This document shows positions 8,822-16,560 of a stretch of DNA of 35,696 nucleotides, in pieces. Below the pieces are notes generated by a model, which saw only the letters and a program-made list of their open reading frames with translations, had not been told where the DNA came from and did not search any database. The stretch spans positions 176,200 to 211,895 of the forward strand of contig NZ_LSEF01000089.1 of NCBI RefSeq assembly GCF_001641695.1, in the 5' to 3' direction. The number at the start of each line of letters is the position of its first letter. Within the stretch, counting starts at the first letter, position 1. Both the position numbers and the translations under genes were made by a program. The stretch comes from Bradyrhizobium neotropicale. Lineage in GTDB: Bacteria; Pseudomonadota; Alphaproteobacteria; Rhizobiales; Xanthobacteraceae.

Positions 8822-9292
8822 ATGTCCATTGCCCCCACACTGCACCGATATCTGGCTGCCGAGAACATCCAGTATGCCGAGATCCCGCACGATCTCACCA
8901 TGTCATCCGCGCGCACGGCGCAAGCCTGCCACGTCTCGGGCGATCGTCTCGCCAAGGCCGTCGTGCTGCGGCATGACGGCGGCTATATGCTCGCGGTCGT
9001 GCCGGCATCGCACCATCTCAACCTGCCGGACTTGAAGGAGAGGCTTGGCGAGGATCTCGTCATGGCCAACGAAACCGAGATCAACCGCCTGTTCGCGGAC
9101 TGCGCGCACGGAGCCGTTCCGGCGGTCGGCCGCTGCTACGGGCTCGATCTCATCGTCGATGACAGCATCCGCGCCCAGCCCGAGATCTATATCGAAGCCG
9201 GCGATCACGAGACGCTGCTCCAGCTCACCCATGCACAGTTCGCGCGCCTGACGGCCAGTGCACCGCATGGGCGCTTCAGCATGCACGACTGA
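8822..9292 (+). CDS. YbaK/aminoacyl-tRNA deacylase-type protein
   Basis: This 156-residue protein has the YbaK/ProX fold. The N-terminal part reads IQYAEIPHDLTMSSARTAQACHVSGDRLAKAVVLRHDGG, in which DRLAKAVV contains the conserved lysine of this family. AVVPASHHLNL and later VPAVGRCYGL (residues about 100-109) follow. These domains hydrolyse misacylated tRNAs such as Ala-tRNA(Pro) or Cys-tRNA(Pro) in trans. The ATG at 8822 has GGAGG at 8810-8814 (seven-base spacer) and is preferred over an upstream frame extension. The exact tRNA substrate cannot be told from the sequence. It lies just inside the left tRNA-Arg fragment. Confidence 0.85.
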   Translation: MSIAPTLHRYLAAENIQYAEIPHDLTMSSARTAQACHVSGDRLAKAVVLRHDGGYMLAVVPASHHLNLPDLKERLGEDLVMANETEINRLFADCAHGAVPAVGRCYGLDLIVDDSIRAQPEIYIEAGDHETLLQLTHAQFARLTASAPHGRFSMHD

Positions 9293-9407
9293 TGCGGCAT
9301 CACGGCGGGATGATCCCGGTACACCTTCGTCGCGGCGACGCGTGCGGTCGCGGCCGGTTCATTATATAGTCACGTCACGGGGGCTGCGTTCGCAACGGAG
9401 GTCCTCC

Positions 9408-9827
9408 ATGAAGGTCAAGGATGTGATGCACAAGGGTGTCGATTGGGTCAGCCCCGACACCCCAATCACCGAAATCGCGAAGCTGATGCAGGGGCACGAC
9501 ATCGGCTGCATTCCGATCGGCGACGGCGATCATTTGATCGGGATGGTGACCGATCGCGACATCGTCTGCAAAGGCCTTGCGCGCAAGGACTTCAACGTCG
9601 CGCGCATGACAGCGCGGGAGGTCATGACCGAAGGCATCCATTGTTGCCGGGAAGACGACGATCTGGCGAAAGCCGTGCATCACATGGAGACGCTGAAGAT
9701 CCGCAGGCTGCCCGTGATCAACAAGAGCAAGCGGATGGTCGGCATGATCAGCCTGGGTGATATCGGCCAATCCGCCACCGTTGATCTGTTGACCCAGTGC
9801 GTCAAGGGCGTGTCGGCCCACCATTGA
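9408..9827 (+). CDS. CBS-pair domain protein
   Basis: This 139-residue protein consists of two CBS motifs. The first reads VKDVMHKGVDWVSPDTPITEIAKLM, with IGCIPIGDGDHLIGMVTDRDIV. The second reads AREVMTEGIHCCREDDDLAKAVHHM, with IRRLPVINKSKRMVGMISLGDI. Stand-alone CBS pairs bind adenine nucleotides and act as energy or redox sensors, or partner with other proteins in the cytoplasm. Here no other domain is fused. The ATG at 9408 follows GGAGG at 9397-9401. An upstream frame extension to 9258 overlaps the end of the YbaK gene and has no protein-like sequence. A TATATAG stretch at about 9363 may be part of its promoter. The partner is unknown. Confidence 0.9.
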   Translation: MKVKDVMHKGVDWVSPDTPITEIAKLMQGHDIGCIPIGDGDHLIGMVTDRDIVCKGLARKDFNVARMTAREVMTEGIHCCREDDDLAKAVHHMETLKIRRLPVINKSKRMVGMISLGDIGQSATVDLLTQCVKGVSAHH

Positions 9828-10019
9828 GGCAATGCGGGCCCGTCTCCGGAACTTCGCCGGCTCGCTCGCAGACCCTGCGGCCGGCGAACGGGCAGCGGAT
9901 GATCCGCGGCTCGATTGATGAATGTGAGGAGCTGGTGCCATTGCGCGCGTGCTCCGTCGCACGCTCCCTGGTGGGATGCAGACATTGATCGGGTCGACGG
10001 CCCCGCGAAACGTTCCGGC

Positions 10020-10907
10020 CTAGCGCTTCGTCTTATGAAGGACCAACCTGCCCTGTGACGCAACACCACCCCATCTGGCGGACCAATTGACTTCCGCGGC
10101 GGAAGGTTGCTCGGCGCCCTTCTGATCCCAAGCTCCCTGCAGCGCAAACAGGGCACCTTGGGGATCGGCGCATCGCACGATCCAGCAACCATCGGGCAAC
10201 TCGATCGGACCCTGGAGGACCCGGCCTCCGCCAGCATTGACGCGCCTGGCGGCCGCGCCGATGTCGTCGACATTGAAGTAGTAGAGCCAACAGGGCTGCG
10301 ATACGCTCGGAAGCTTGGTGAGCATGCCGCCGATCGTCTGTCCGGCCGCCGAGAACAGCTCGTACAGATCTGCCGGATCGGCTTCAGCGGAGGCCTTCTG
10401 CCAGCCAAGAAGCGCGCCGTAAAATGGAAAGATCCTGGTCCGGTCTTCAGCCAGCAGCTCGTGCCAGCCGACGCGCCCGGGCTCGTCCAACCCGCAGGCC
10501 TGCCGCTGGCCGTATGACAGTCCGGTGACCAGAGCAAACGTCGCTCCTTGCGGATCGGCGACCACCGAAATTCGGCCGATATTGCTGTCGGTCGGCGGCA
10601 CCAGAATGGCGCCCCCAAGACGGCGGATCTGCGCGGCCTTCGCATCCATGTCATCGACGGCGACATAGCCGACCCATCTCGGCGTCGCACCCATTCGTAG
10701 CCCCTCTTCGGGGAGCCCCATGAACCCAACGACCGGAGCGTCGCCAGCGTTGAGCACCGTGTAGGCCAGTTCCGGCGTCGACGCATCTTTCGCAGCCCAG
10801 CCGACGACCTTGCCGTAAAACGCAGCTGCTCCCGAGATGTCCGTCGTCAGAAGCTCGTACCAGGCGAAGCGTCCGGGTTGATCGACCAAGCTAATGTCCC
10901 CATTCAA
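10020..10907 (-). CDS. VOC-family (glyoxalase/bleomycin-resistance fold) protein with two VOC domains
   Basis: About 295 residues made of two repeats. Each starts with the pattern (R)F/G-WYELLT/HELLAED and contains a VGW or LLGW segment (GAAAFYGKVVGWAAK, then FPFYGALLGWQKA). The second half of each ends in DPQGA (ADPQGATFALVTG and ADPQGALFALQGAW). This is the layout of tandem VOC proteins often annotated as glyoxalase or hydroxylase. The fold often binds a divalent metal. The substrate is unknown. The only in-frame start after the upstream stop is a TTG at 10907 with a weak ribosome site, so the true start is uncertain. It is transcribed divergently from the RiPP precursor gene, with 220 bases between them. 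Confidence 0.8.
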   Translation of the reverse strand: MNGDISLVDQPGRFAWYELLTTDISGAAAFYGKVVGWAAKDASTPELAYTVLNAGDAPVVGFMGLPEEGLRMGATPRWVGYVAVDDMDAKAAQIRRLGGAILVPPTDSNIGRISVVADPQGATFALVTGLSYGQRQACGLDEPGRVGWHELLAEDRTRIFPFYGALLGWQKASAEADPADLYELFSAAGQTIGGMLTKLPSVSQPCWLYYFNVDDIGAAARRVNAGGGRVLQGPIELPDGCWIVRCADPQGALFALQGAWDQKGAEQPSAAEVNWSARWGGVASQGRLVLHKTKR

Positions 10908-11061
10908 GCGGGTAGACGATTGCGCACTGCATCAAACCACATCCGTTGCTCTCCGCTCTACAAGCGCGGATACTCGATGCAATCGACGGATTTGCGCGAT
11001 ATCGTTCATGAAGATGAATGCAATCTGAACGAGCTCATTACATTTCGTGTATGCGTGATTC

Positions 11062-11090
11062 TTGCCTGCCTTGTTTGCTCGGCGTAGGAT
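11062..11090 (+). promoter_or_regulatory. Candidate promoter of the RiPP precursor gene
   Basis: TTGCCT at 11062-11067 and TAGGAT at 11085-11090 are separated by exactly 17 bases, a fair sigma-70-type match. The predicted start would give a leader of roughly 30 bases before the precursor ATG at 11128. This is pattern reading only; alphaproteobacterial promoters are loose. Confidence 0.35.
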
Positions 11091-11127
11091 CATCTTCTCA
11101 AGATCCTTCCAACTGGAGGATGCGGCC

Positions 11128-11589
11128 ATGCAGCGGGCGAAGCAAGCTTCGAAAAAGAAGCGAGTGACCAATGTCGCGGTACCGGCGCTGGGAGTGGCCG
11201 GTCTAACTTTTTCGCTGGCGGGAAGTGCACTGGCGTCGACCGTGCCGACCGGCGACGTTCAACACAGGACGAACTTCGTGCCCAGCGGGGTGAGCCCGCT
11301 CAGCGAGGAAGAACTCGCTGACGTCAGCCTCGCCACCTTCCATCTCTTCGACAATGAAAGCGTCGGTGACCGCATACAGGTCGCACGGGGATGCGGCGGC
11401 TGTGGCTGCAGAGGTTGCGGAGGCTGCAGAGGTTGCGGAGGATGCAGGGCCTGCAGAGGCTGTGGTTGCGGCGTCGGCATCGGCTGCGGTGGATGTGGCG
11501 GCTGCGGCGTCGGCTGGATAGGCGTCGGCGTGCCGTGGGTGACGTGCGCAGGGTGCTGTGCATCGTGGGGCCGCTGCCGCTGGTGCTAG
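11128..11589 (+). CDS. TOMM/RiPP precursor peptide with signal-like leader and 18-Cys core
   Basis: This 153-residue protein splits sharply in two. Residues 1-86 contain no cysteine. They start with a basic stretch (K9-R12) and a hydrophobic run (about 15-31) ending in SALA-S, as in a Sec signal peptide, followed by an acidic block LSEEELADVSLATFHLFDNE (59-78). Residues 87-153 hold 18 cysteines (89, 92, 94, 97, 100, 103, 106, 109, 112, 114, 120, 123, 126, 140, 143, 144, 150, 153), mostly as GCGGC and RGC units, ending RCRWC. Gly/Cys cores resemble microcin B17-type substrates of YcaO enzymes. The EEL-DVSLATF block is, from memory, shared by a family of Rhizobiales proteins and is the likely leader recognition site. 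The ATG at 11128 has GGAGG at 11115-11119. A terminator and the YcaO gene follow. Confidence 0.8.
   Translation: MQRAKQASKKKRVTNVAVPALGVAGLTFSLAGSALASTVPTGDVQHRTNFVPSGVSPLSEEELADVSLATFHLFDNESVGDRIQVARGCGGCGCRGCGGCRGCGGCRACRGCGCGVGIGCGGCGGCGVGWIGVGVPWVTCAGCCASWGRCRWC
11404..11457 (+). repeat. 18-bp tandem repeat inside the precursor core
   Basis: The 18-base unit GGCTGCAGAGGTTGCGGA occurs at 11404-11421 and again, identical, at 11422-11439. A diverged third unit follows at 11440-11457. In frame it encodes the six-residue unit Gly-Cys-Arg-Gly-Cys-Gly. The core seems to have grown by slippage or unequal crossover in multiples of six residues. Confidence 0.85.
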
Positions 11590-11632
11590 GAAGCAACGCT
11601 CCCTGACCATGTATCGACACGTCGCGATTTCG

Positions 11633-11666
11633 TCGGCTGGGCCTGCGAACGGCCCGGCCGATTTTT
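11633..11666 (+). terminator. Rho-independent terminator/attenuator between precursor and YcaO gene
   Basis: TCGGCTGGGCC (11633-11643) and GGCCCGGCCGA (11651-11661) form an 11-bp stem with one G-T wobble and a 7-base loop, followed directly by TTTTT (11662-11666). It lies 44 bases after the precursor stop and 57 bases before the YcaO start. In many RiPP operons a leaky terminator here keeps the precursor in excess over its enzymes; that role is inferred. Confidence 0.85.
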
Positions 11667-11722
11667 GCTTTCGTTGCACGTTCGCCGCGTCCGGCTGATC
11701 AGCTTGCCGATGGTGGGCGAGT

Positions 11723-14011
11723 GTGATCCAACTTATTCAGAAACAGGATCAGCGTGCTGACCCGATGACAGTCAATGGCAAGAGCCGCGCTGCGAGGCAG
11801 ACCCGCAAGGGCATTTTGCGATTCGCGCCGAACTTCACCGCCTATCTAATTCCTCCCGATGCGGTCTGTCTCTATTCCGAGAACCGCAAGTTCTTCCTGC
11901 ACGGCGATCTGTACTGCGCGGTGGCCGCGGCGATCGGAAAAAATGGCAAGGCTGCGCCGGAGATCGTTCGCCAGCTTTCAAGGAATTTTCCCGCCGACAA
12001 GATCGAGGAAGCGATCAGGCGGCTGCTCGATCGCCGATACGTCGTCAGCGGAGCATCGCGCGCATTCGATGGCGCCGTCGATGGATATTGGGCGAGCCTC
12101 GGCCTGCCTGTCGAGGTCGCGGAGCAGAATCTCCGCGAATGTCCTGTGCGGGTGGAATCGATCGATGTCAAAGGCGCCAAAGAACTCGCCGCGGCCTTGA
12201 GCCAGCTCGGCGTTCGGATCACCAAGCGCTCGCCCAAGCTCACAATCACGCTGGTGAGCGACTATCTCGATCGGCGGCTCGCTGAAGTGAACAGGGAGCG
12301 CGCCGGCGATGGGACGCCCTGGCTGCTGGTGCAGCCGTCCGGCGTGTTTCCGCTGGTCGGACCTGTATTCAAGCCGGGCGAGAGCGGCTGCTGGACCTGC
12401 CTGTTCGATCGCATGATACGCAATCGGGAGATCAAGGGATTTCTCGACCGCGGACCGGCGCAAGCGGTCGCGATATCACCCCTGGTCAGTGACACCGTAG
12501 GGCAGATCGCCATCCACTTCGCTGCCGTTGAGATCGCGAAAGCGATCGCCTCGGGATTTCGCACCGATCTGCGCGATCACATCGCAAGCTTCGACCTGAC
12601 TGGGGCGGTGATCGGCAAGCACTACGTCGCGCGGCGCCCGCAGTGTCCGACCTGCGGCAGCAAGAAGCTGCAGAATCCGCGCCGGACGGCGGCGCCGATC
12701 GAGATTGCGGAGGGCAGAAAGCTCATCATGACGAGCGGCGGATACCGCACCGTGACGTCGCGAGCCACGGTCGCGCGGTTCCGCAAGCACGTAAGCCCGC
12801 TGACCGGCGTCGTTTCGCGGCTCGAGCGGATCGAGGTCGATCTGCCGATGAACACCAATTTTTTCGCCTACCACAATTTCTCTGCGCCAGCCTGGAACGT
12901 CGACCAGCTCAGATCCGGACTGAGCGGCGGCAGCTTCGGCAAGGGGTCCACGGCCGAGCAGGGCGAGGCCAGCGCACTGATGGAGGCGATCGAGCGCTAC
13001 TCGGGCATTTTCCAGGGTGACGAGATCAGGACGAAGCGCCGCTTTGCCGATTTCGCTCCCGGCGACGCTCTCCTCCCCAACGACGTCCAGCTTTTCAGCG
13101 ACACGCAGTTTCAGAACAGGCATGCCCCGCAGGGGGACGATTCGCATCCGGTGCCCGAGCCGTTCGATCCCTCGACCAAGACCGAATGGTCGCCGGTCTG
13201 GTCGTTACGCGACAAGCGTTTCAAATATCTTCCGACCGGCCTCCTGTACTTCTTCTACGGCGGCTTCCACACCGATTCCAACGGATGCGCGGCCGGCAAC
13301 ACCCGCGAGGAAGCCATCGTTCAAGGCTTCCTCGAACTGGTCGAACGCGATGCCTACGCCATCTGGTGGTACAACCGGCTGCAGCGCGCCGAACTCGACC
13401 TCACGCAATTCGACGATCCCTATGTGCGGGATCTGCAAGCCCAGTTTGCCGATGCGGGGCGCAGGCTTTGGGTGCTCGACATCACCAGCGATCTCAGCAT
13501 TCCCTCCTACGTGGCGATCATGCACTGGATGCAGAACGGACACGAGAACATCGAGTTCGGCTCCGGCTCGCATTTCGATCGCCGCATCGCCCTGCTGCGT
13601 TCCCTCACCGAGCTGACCCAGTTCATGTCGATTGGCATGATGGGCGGCGGAAGTGGCGAGAAGCCGACGCTGGACGGCGTCACGCCGCTGCGCCTCGACG
13701 ATTACCCGTTCCTGATCCCCAGCGACAATCCGCTTCTCCCGCCGGCGCCGAGCCTCAAGGTTCACGGCAATACGCGCGACCAGGTCAATGCCTGCATCGA
13801 GATTGCGACCCGGGCGGGATATGATTTCCTCGTGCTCGACCAGACGCGGCCCGACGTCGAAGTCCCCGTCGTCAGAGTGCTCGTTCCGGGCTTGCGGCAT
13901 TTCTATCGCCGCTTCGGGCCCGGCCGGCTCTACGACATTCCGGTGAAGCTTGGATTGTTGGATCGCCCGCGACTGGAAAGCGAACTCACTACGTTCCTTC
14001 CCCACACCTGA
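11723..14011 (+). CDS. TOMM cyclodehydratase: fused RRE/E1-like partner and YcaO domain
   Basis: This 762-residue fusion of the two cyclodehydratase parts has a winged-helix RRE-like region at about residues 30-115 (FFLHGDLYCAVAAAIG to RRLLDRRYVV). An E1-like region follows, with a zinc-type Cys pair C223-W-T-C226 and a second pair C308-P-T-C311. The YcaO domain begins at about residue 380. GKGSTAEQGEASALMEAIERYS (from 406) and GNTREEAIVQGFLELVERDAYAIWW (from 525) are its ATP/Mg-binding blocks. YcaO enzymes phosphorylate the peptide backbone to cyclise Cys, Ser or Thr into azolines. The start is a GTG at 11723; an ATG at 11765 is an alternative. The protein ends FLPHT rather than the usual proline-rich PxPxP tail. 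It lies upstream of, and nearly abuts, the SagB-type gene. Confidence 0.9.
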   Translation: MIQLIQKQDQRADPMTVNGKSRAARQTRKGILRFAPNFTAYLIPPDAVCLYSENRKFFLHGDLYCAVAAAIGKNGKAAPEIVRQLSRNFPADKIEEAIRRLLDRRYVVSGASRAFDGAVDGYWASLGLPVEVAEQNLRECPVRVESIDVKGAKELAAALSQLGVRITKRSPKLTITLVSDYLDRRLAEVNRERAGDGTPWLLVQPSGVFPLVGPVFKPGESGCWTCLFDRMIRNREIKGFLDRGPAQAVAISPLVSDTVGQIAIHFAAVEIAKAIASGFRTDLRDHIASFDLTGAVIGKHYVARRPQCPTCGSKKLQNPRRTAAPIEIAEGRKLIMTSGGYRTVTSRATVARFRKHVSPLTGVVSRLERIEVDLPMNTNFFAYHNFSAPAWNVDQLRSGLSGGSFGKGSTAEQGEASALMEAIERYSGIFQGDEIRTKRRFADFAPGDALLPNDVQLFSDTQFQNRHAPQGDDSHPVPEPFDPSTKTEWSPVWSLRDKRFKYLPTGLLYFFYGGFHTDSNGCAAGNTREEAIVQGFLELVERDAYAIWWYNRLQRAELDLTQFDDPYVRDLQAQFADAGRRLWVLDITSDLSIPSYVAIMHWMQNGHENIEFGSGSHFDRRIALLRSLTELTQFMSIGMMGGGSGEKPTLDGVTPLRLDDYPFLIPSDNPLLPPAPSLKVHGNTRDQVNACIEIATRAGYDFLVLDQTRPDVEVPVVRVLVPGLRHFYRRFGPGRLYDIPVKLGLLDRPRLESELTTFLPHT

Positions 14012-14023
14012 AGGTTGGCCTCG

Positions 14024-15472
14024 TTGCGCAACGTCCGGAAAAAGCCGGTCAGGAAGAGCGCGCCAGTCATCGCAGCCCGGTTGAACGGTCGTTTTTCCTT
14101 TCATATGCAGGCCGACGGAAGCATCGCCGCGGCCGTGGGCGGCTATTCGGTCAATCTGGGACAATTCAGCGCGGCGGCGATCGAGCGCGCGGGACAACTC
14201 AGCACCGGCCTGCCGCTCGCCTCCCTTGCCGGCAAGAGCGTGCTCGCGCGGCAGGTTCATGCCCTGCTGCAGCGACTGGCGCGGCACGGGCTTCTCGAAT
14301 ACCGCCTGTCCTCTCCGCATGACGAGCAGGACCTCGTGGTCCTCGAGCCGCAGGTCGCCGAATACTGGCCGCAAGCGGCAAAGCTGGGGAACGGCGATAC
14401 CGTCGTGCTGTCGCGCTTCGCATATCTGCGCCGGCGCGGCAACGAGATGGTGCTGGAATCGCCGCGCGCCGGCGCGCTGTTCCGGATCTGCGATCCCGCC
14501 ATCGCGGCCACCCTCGCGGCGCTGTCGCGGCCCCAGAAGATCAGCAAGCTTCGCCGCGACGCGGCCTCCTTGAGCCTCGATCTGCTCGGATTGCTGCTTC
14601 ATAGCCGGATGCTGATCAAGCTCAGTGCGAAAGACGGCGACGGCCTTCGGGTGAATGAAGGCGACGGCAATCTCGTTCTCTGGGATTTCCACGATCTCGT
14701 GTTTCACACGCGGAGCACGGAGGGCCGGCATGCCAATCCGGTTGGCGGCGCATTCACCTATGCGGGCGTCGTTGCACCGCTGCCCGCGGTGCGTCCGCCC
14801 TGGCCCGGCAAGCCAATCGACCTCGGCAAATTCGCAACGCCTGAGCCGGTCTCGTCCTTCGCGAAGCTGCTCCGCGAACGCCATTCAATACGCGATTTCG
14901 ACGACCAGCATCCGATCACGCTCGCCGAGCTCGCGCAGTTTCTCGGCACGACGGCCCGCGTGCTGTCGGAATGGAACGGCGCAGGTTTCGACGGCGGTCC
15001 GGAGCTCACCTACAGCGCAAGACCCTATCCGTCGGCAGGCAGCGCGTATGAGCTTGAATTGTACCTGGCGGTCTCGAACTGCGAGGGGCTTGCACGTGGC
15101 CTCTACCACTACGATGCAGGCGGCCACGCATTGGTCGCGATCGACGCCTCCGCCCAGCAACTCCAGGCGCTTGCCAAGGCGGCCGAATTCGCGATAGACG
15201 CATCCGGTCCGCCGCAGGTCCTGATCACGATCGCCGCGCGCTTCGGGCGGATCTCCTGGAAATACAGCTCAATCGCCTATTCGCTGATCCTCAAGGATGT
15301 CGGCAATTTGATCCAGACGTTCTACCTGGCGGCGACCGACATGAGCCTTGGCGGCTGCGCCATCGGCACCAACAACATCGATCTGTTCGCGAGAATGACG
15401 GGGCTCGAATTCCACGTCGAGGGACCGGTCGGTCAATTCGCGCTCGGACGCGGATCGCGTCTCGTCCGGTGA
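14024..15472 (+). CDS. SagB-type FMN-dependent azoline dehydrogenase
   Basis: About 482 residues. The C-terminal half is a nitroreductase-fold SagB/ThcOx domain: LLRERHSIRDFDDQHPIT at about residue 282 (FMN phosphate arginine region), then YPSAGSAYELELYLAV, GLARGLYHYDAGGHALV, SIAYSLILKDVGNLIQ and DMSLGGCAIGTNN. This enzyme class oxidises azolines to aromatic thiazoles or oxazoles using FMN. The N-terminal part, with RLARHGLLEYRLS, is the extra winged-helix-like region often fused to SagB proteins. Two TTG starts are possible, at 14015 and 14024; AAGG at 14011-14014 is better spaced for 14024. It follows the YcaO gene with only a few bases between, indicating one transcript. It overlaps or nearly touches the next gene. 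Confidence 0.9.
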   Translation: MRNVRKKPVRKSAPVIAARLNGRFSFHMQADGSIAAAVGGYSVNLGQFSAAAIERAGQLSTGLPLASLAGKSVLARQVHALLQRLARHGLLEYRLSSPHDEQDLVVLEPQVAEYWPQAAKLGNGDTVVLSRFAYLRRRGNEMVLESPRAGALFRICDPAIAATLAALSRPQKISKLRRDAASLSLDLLGLLLHSRMLIKLSAKDGDGLRVNEGDGNLVLWDFHDLVFHTRSTEGRHANPVGGAFTYAGVVAPLPAVRPPWPGKPIDLGKFATPEPVSSFAKLLRERHSIRDFDDQHPITLAELAQFLGTTARVLSEWNGAGFDGGPELTYSARPYPSAGSAYELELYLAVSNCEGLARGLYHYDAGGHALVAIDASAQQLQALAKAAEFAIDASGPPQVLITIAARFGRISWKYSSIAYSLILKDVGNLIQTFYLAATDMSLGGCAIGTNNIDLFARMTGLEFHVEGPVGQFALGRGSRLVR

Positions 15473-15477
15473 CTGGT

Positions 15478-16371
15478 ATGAAACTGACTTATCTAGCGCT
15501 TTTGGGCGCCCTCGGCGCCGGGTGGACATTCGCGACGGCTCCTGCCGCCGCAGGCCAAGCGTCGAGTCCGTTTCCTGATCCTCCCGGCTATCACCCGGCG
15601 GTCACACCACCGGCCCCCGGGAATTCCGACGCGAAGCCGCCGGTCCATGCGCCCTCACGCCCGTGGGTACGACAGCCGTCGCCGCAACTCGCAGCGCGGT
15701 TGCAGGGGTGGCGTGTGAACATCGGGCCCGACAAGTCTGCGCCAGATCCGGCAAAAGGCGTGTTTGCTTCCGATTGTTGCACCGACACGACGATCCGGTT
15801 GCTGAAGAGTGGCTCGTCAGCTTCGATCAAATTGGCTCCCGTCGCATTGCGAGTGCGCTACGTTCCCAAATCGGAGAGCCGCACCGATCCGAAAGATCAG
15901 GTCATCACCCAGGATCTGGTCGACGTGCTTGCCGGCCGCGAGATTGCACGCTTCATTGCCTCGCAGCGGCTTGGTAGTCCGCGCCTGAATGCTGGACAGA
16001 ATCTTGCTGTCGTACTGGTGCAGGAGTTCGATGCGGCGTTGAGTGCGCCCGGGCACAAGGAGCACATCTGGTCGATCAACTGGCGGGTCGAGACCAATCC
16101 CGGCAAGCCCGACGACTATGTCGGTTACGAGGCGTGGGGTCTGTTCACGCGGGTGAACGGCGCGTTGAAACCCTTCCACCTTGCCGCCCGTGAATCGTGG
16201 TCGAGCGGCGAGAATTCAAACTACTTCTATGTGCTCGCCACCGGCGATCTTGACGGCGATGGAATCGACGAAATGGTGGTGCGGGAGATGGTCTTCGAAG
16301 GGGAGGAAGACCTGGTCCAGCTATGGGCGTGGGAGCGCGGCATGCCAGTCACGATCAGCAAGATTCCCTAG
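15478..16371 (+). CDS. Putative secreted protein with a DxDGDGxxE motif, end of RiPP operon
   Basis: This 297-residue protein starts with a signal peptide (MKLTYLALLGALGAGW, cleavage near APAAAG). A proline-rich stretch (about residues 30-65) and a globular domain follow. Near the end DLDGDGIDE (257-265) looks like a calcium-binding loop of the FG-GAP/dockerin/VCBS kind. I do not recognise a named family. It begins 5 bases after the SagB stop codon, so it is probably cotranscribed. An in-frame GTG at 15469 would even overlap the SagB gene. Being predicted outside the cytoplasm, it could help with export, processing, or self-protection from the product. This is inference from position. Two adjacent cysteines (DCCTD) lie in the middle. 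Confidence 0.6.
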   Translation: MKLTYLALLGALGAGWTFATAPAAAGQASSPFPDPPGYHPAVTPPAPGNSDAKPPVHAPSRPWVRQPSPQLAARLQGWRVNIGPDKSAPDPAKGVFASDCCTDTTIRLLKSGSSASIKLAPVALRVRYVPKSESRTDPKDQVITQDLVDVLAGREIARFIASQRLGSPRLNAGQNLAVVLVQEFDAALSAPGHKEHIWSINWRVETNPGKPDDYVGYEAWGLFTRVNGALKPFHLAARESWSSGENSNYFYVLATGDLDGDGIDEMVVREMVFEGEEDLVQLWAWERGMPVTISKIP

Positions 16372-16416
16372 GTGCAGAATCGTTGCACTACGTCTGCGCG
16401 CTTCTGCGGAGGAGCG

Positions 16417-16497
16417 ATGCGCGCTCAAGGCCCGGCAAGCGTCGCGATTCGTCCAAGCTTCTACGATGGCTCAACGGAATGCGGGGCTTCTACATGA
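16417..16497 (+). CDS. Possible small ORF (26 codons)
   Basis: The ATG at 16417 follows GGAGGAG directly upstream, and the frame encodes 26 residues (MRAQGPASVAIRPSF...) before a TGA. No similarity is recognised. It fills part of the otherwise empty gap between the secreted-protein gene and RidA. A good ribosome site alone is weak support; it may be chance or a remnant. Confidence 0.15.
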   Translation: MRAQGPASVAIRPSFYDGSTECGAST

Positions 16498-16560
16498 CGG
16501 CTTTCAGCATCGCCTCATCTATGAGGTTGGGCATCCAAGGAACAGCGCAGGAGAACTCGC

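Noticed and set aside
11391..11606. Arg/Leu-rich frame overlapping the precursor core
   Set aside because: It is an alternative-frame reading of the GC-rich repeat; the in-frame Cys/Gly reading has a ribosome site, a leader and enzyme neighbours.
13205..14884. Long antisense open frame (559 codons) across the YcaO and SagB genes
   Set aside because: It is the opposite-strand shadow of two clearly recognisable enzymes in GC-rich DNA; its translation is Arg/Glu/Ala-rich with no family resemblance.
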